Assembly: GCA_002887195.1 (NCBI GenBank)
Contig: PJAB01001136.1
Coordinates: forward strand, 1-16,911
Direction of reading: 5' to 3'
From: Chrysochromulina parva
Lineage: Eukaryota > Haptophyta > Prymnesiales > Chrysochromulinaceae
DNA: 16,911 bases
Both the position numbers and the translations under genes were made by a program. Positions 15,311 through 16,911 of this stretch are shown here, in pieces. The notes under the pieces were generated by a model. The model did no database searches. It had not been told where the DNA came from and worked only from the letters and a program-made list of their open reading frames with translations. Every line of letters begins with the position of its first letter. Within the stretch, counting starts at the first letter, position 1.

Positions 15311-15415
15311 AGGTTCGGTCGGCTCCGTGGTTGGGGCTCGTGTTGAGTCGGCCGCGTGTATTCGTCGGTCAACGCGTGTGGAGCGCGTTCGCGCGTGTTG
15401 CGTTGTGTGGGTGTG

Positions 15416-15551
15416 AACGTTAACACGACAGACGCGTGTGGTGTGGTGTGGGTGTGGGATTTTGTGAGTTTTCGTCTCTGTGAACGTTAACACGACAAAC
15501 GCGAAAACCGTGATCCGCGTGCCCGTGTATAACGTTAACACGACAGACGCG
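15416..15551 (+). repeat. Three 21-bp direct repeats (AACGTTAACACGACA core)
   Basis: Copies lie at 15416-15436, 15483-15503 and 15531-15551, spaced 67 and 48 bp apart. Copies 1 and 3 are identical over 21 bp and copy 2 differs at one base. Copies 2 and 3 also share most of the next 8 bp. The core contains the palindromes AACGTT and GTTAAC. They lie 135-270 bp upstream of the Ppx ATG, so a regulatory role is possible. Confidence 0.85.
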
Positions 15552-15813
15552 ACAACCGGTGCTACAGGAACGGCACTGTTACTGCCCGTGTGTGCCGCGT
15601 GTGTCCCGTGTTTGTCCCGGCTCCCCCCGGTGTTTTGGGTTCAGAAACACACACGCCCGGGTAGAACCGTATACCGGCGGTACCAGCCGCGAGTTTACCT
15701 AAAGTTTACCGGAATTCGGAATAGTGATTCCGCGGGCCGCTATCCATCCCCCTTCAACTGGGGTTGGACCGTGGTGTGAATGCGTGTGTGATTGTGAGGA
15801 TTTCTACATAATC

Positions 15814-16746
15814 TTATTTCAATCGCCTCCTCGCGGCGAAAAATTGCGCGGTCTCCCAGACACCACGTGTGAGCAGCCAGCCCTCCTGCTCGCATAGGAC
15901 TTCGAAGCCCGCGCGCTCTCCTAGCGTCCGGCCCAGCTCGCCGCGCTGCAACCGGCGCGACGGCCGAAAGGGTGGCGCACGCGGTACGCCCTCCGCCGGC
16001 TCAACAAAGGTGGACCAGATCACAAGCCCGCCGGGGGCCACGAGCGACGGCAGACGCTCGAGCAGGCCGCGGTCGAGGAAACGGCAGCCGTGAACGAACC
16101 GGATGGGCCGGTCGGTCAGCTCGTCGAGGGGACGCTTGCGTACGTCAAAGCTCGCGAAGGATGCGTGCGAACCCTCCGAGGCCGCGAGCGCACGCGCACG
16201 CTCGAGAGCGCCCACGTGGTTATCGCACCCGATCACCTGCCACTCTTTGCCCAGGGCGCCGGCCATGTAGACAGCATCTCGGCCGCTACCGCAGCCAACG
16301 TCGATCGCAGCGCCGCCGCTCTCTGGCAGCTCCAGCTCTTCGAGCACGGCCGCCAGAAAGGCGTTCGGCCGCAGGCACGAAGCAGACTGGAGCCCGGCCT
16401 CGTGGGCTTGAGTCCAGCCATCTCCTTCTGCGATCAGCGTTTCAGTAGCACTCCAGCCCTTTGAGTATAGCAGTTCCCTCGCTGTTGCAAGGTCGGCGGC
16501 GCTGCCGACGAGCGTGAGTGGCCACTCGCCCGGAGGCGGGAGCTCAAACATACGCTCACGTAGGGAGCTTACTGGGAGGCTCGTGCTGCCTGCCAGGTGA
16601 CCGTTTGCAAAGGCGGCGTTGGGTCGCAGGTCGATGACCACATTCGGCATCGCACGCGCACTCACGAATGAGCGCCCGTCTGCACACAGTGGCAGCAGTG
16701 TCGCGGCACTGCTCGCCGGCAAAAGTGCGAGGAGCCATCTCGCCAT
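15814..16746 (-). CDS. Degenerate rhodanese domain fused to a SAM-dependent methyltransferase
   Basis: 310 residues. Seen: a hydrophobic N-terminus (RWLLALLPASSAATLLPL) that may be a targeting or signal sequence. A rhodanese-like domain follows at about 34-113 (VVIDLRPNAAFANGHLAGSTSLPV... ATARELLYSKGW). Its active-site loop reads LTLVGSAAD, where active enzymes have a Cys followed by a small cradle, so sulfur transfer is not expected. A class I methyltransferase follows, with motif I AIDVGCGSGRDAVYMA (147-162), acidic motif II in VIGCDN, and VAPGGLVIWSTF as motif IV/V. The order rhodanese then methyltransferase is known in some bacterial and algal proteins; the substrate is not predictable. 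TehB-like tellurite or thiol methyltransferases are the nearest recall. The ATG at 16746 is the first in frame; the frame runs on to 16866 only from TTG. Confidence 0.85.
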   Translation of the reverse strand: MARWLLALLPASSAATLLPLCADGRSFVSARAMPNVVIDLRPNAAFANGHLAGSTSLPVSSLRERMFELPPPGEWPLTLVGSAADLATARELLYSKGWSATETLIAEGDGWTQAHEAGLQSASCLRPNAFLAAVLEELELPESGGAAIDVGCGSGRDAVYMAGALGKEWQVIGCDNHVGALERARALAASEGSHASFASFDVRKRPLDELTDRPIRFVHGCRFLDRGLLERLPSLVAPGGLVIWSTFVEPAEGVPRAPPFRPSRRLQRGELGRTLGERAGFEVLCEQEGWLLTRGVWETAQFFAARRRLK

Positions 16747-16752
16747 CACGAG

Positions 16753-16775
16753 AGTACCGGGTACAGTACCGGTAT
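16753..16775. promoter_or_regulatory. Paired GTACCGG motif just upstream of the methyltransferase start
   Basis: AGTACCGGGTACAGTACCGGTAT contains GTACCGG twice, 12 bp apart, and the palindrome TACCGGTA, 7 bp from the ATG. The motif recurs in several other gaps of the window. Function unknown. Confidence 0.4.
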
Positions 16776-16804
16776 TTCTCGTGTGAATTGGCGCAGCGGC
16801 TGCG

Positions 16805-16897
16805 CAGGTGGGCGACGCGAAGGGTATCCGGAAGAAGATCACCGAGATGAAGATGCGCCTTATCAAGGACGCGCTTAAGGCAACCGGGCGGGGCTAA
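16805..16897 (+). CDS. Possible terminal exon or gene fragment at the right edge
   Basis: After a CAG at 16805-16807 the frame reads VGDAKGIRKKITEMKMRL, continues for eleven more residues and ends at TAA 16895-16897. By hand count about 80 percent of third positions are G or C, and the peptide looks like a basic amphipathic helix, which resembles real coding sequence. There is no in-frame ATG at its start, and the frame is closed by TGA at 16784. It could be a last exon, a gene fragment, or chance antisense of an upstream exon of the methyltransferase gene. I do not recognise it. Confidence 0.25.
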   Translation, partial: QVGDAKGIRKKITEMKMRLIKDALKATGRG

Positions 16898-16911
16898 GCG
16901 TTCAGCGGCCC

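Larger units (their letters stand above)
15281..15813. promoter_or_regulatory. Long intergenic region upstream of the Ppx gene, rich in repeats
   Basis: 533 bp, the largest gap in the window, with no convincing gene. It contains a perfect 16-bp palindrome centred on GGTACC (15295-15310), three near-identical 21-bp direct repeats, and GTGTGG-rich simple sequence at 15430-15460. It also has a GTATACCGGCGGTACC cluster (15669-15684) and two AGTTTACC copies (15692 and 15703). It should hold the Ppx promoter on the left and the 3' end of the methyltransferase transcript on the right. Confidence 0.5.

Noticed and set aside
15480..15779. 99-residue open frame on the plus strand in the Ppx upstream region
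   Set aside because: It runs through the direct repeats and palindromes, has no domain, and has no support from neighbours. Treated as non-coding.

Overview
The window looks like nuclear DNA from a GC-rich, gene-dense unicellular eukaryote, probably an alga. The grounds are a complete Sas10/UTP3 nucleolar protein, GT-AG introns that restore reading frames, N-terminal organelle-type presequences on two enzymes, ATG starts without Shine-Dalgarno sites, and a serine/proline-rich surface-type tail typical of algae. A haptophyte or similar lineage would fit, but this is inference from style and not from a marker gene. No rRNA, tRNA, mobile element, CRISPR array or viral gene was seen.

Layout, left to right. 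Positions 1-2887 (minus) hold a three-exon gene that runs off the left edge. It encodes an N-terminal PDZ-like domain, a coiled coil, a long unrecognised middle, one membrane span and a Pro-rich tail. A divergent promoter of about 260 bp separates it from SAS10/UTP3 (3149-5479, plus), an intronless small-subunit processome protein. Convergent to that is a two-exon NIPA-type magnesium transporter (5870-7524, minus). It shares a 118-bp divergent promoter with an M23/LytM-like peptidase fused to a PA-like domain (7643-8971, plus). Three further plus-strand genes follow: a class 3 lipase (9285-10745), an organelle-type 5'-3' exonuclease (11036-12115) and a small unrecognised single-span membrane protein (12250-12882). 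The right third is on the minus strand: guanylate kinase with a presequence (13234-13995), a membrane-anchored Ppx/GppA phosphatase (14087-15280) and a degenerate-rhodanese/methyltransferase fusion (15814-16746). A short coding-like stretch on the plus strand lies at the right edge (16805-16897).

The genes do not form one pathway. Guanylate kinase and the exonuclease could both serve organellar nucleotide and DNA metabolism. The Ppx/GppA protein fits polyphosphate or (p)ppGpp turnover, and NIPA fits Mg2+ transport. The points most worth a second look are the PDZ/Pro-rich membrane protein, the M23+PA fusion with an altered metal-site motif, the rhodanese domain that lacks its cysteine, the short tandem repeats inside the introns, three near-identical 21-bp repeats upstream of the Ppx gene, and two palindromic motifs (CACGTG and GTACCGGTAC) that recur between genes.
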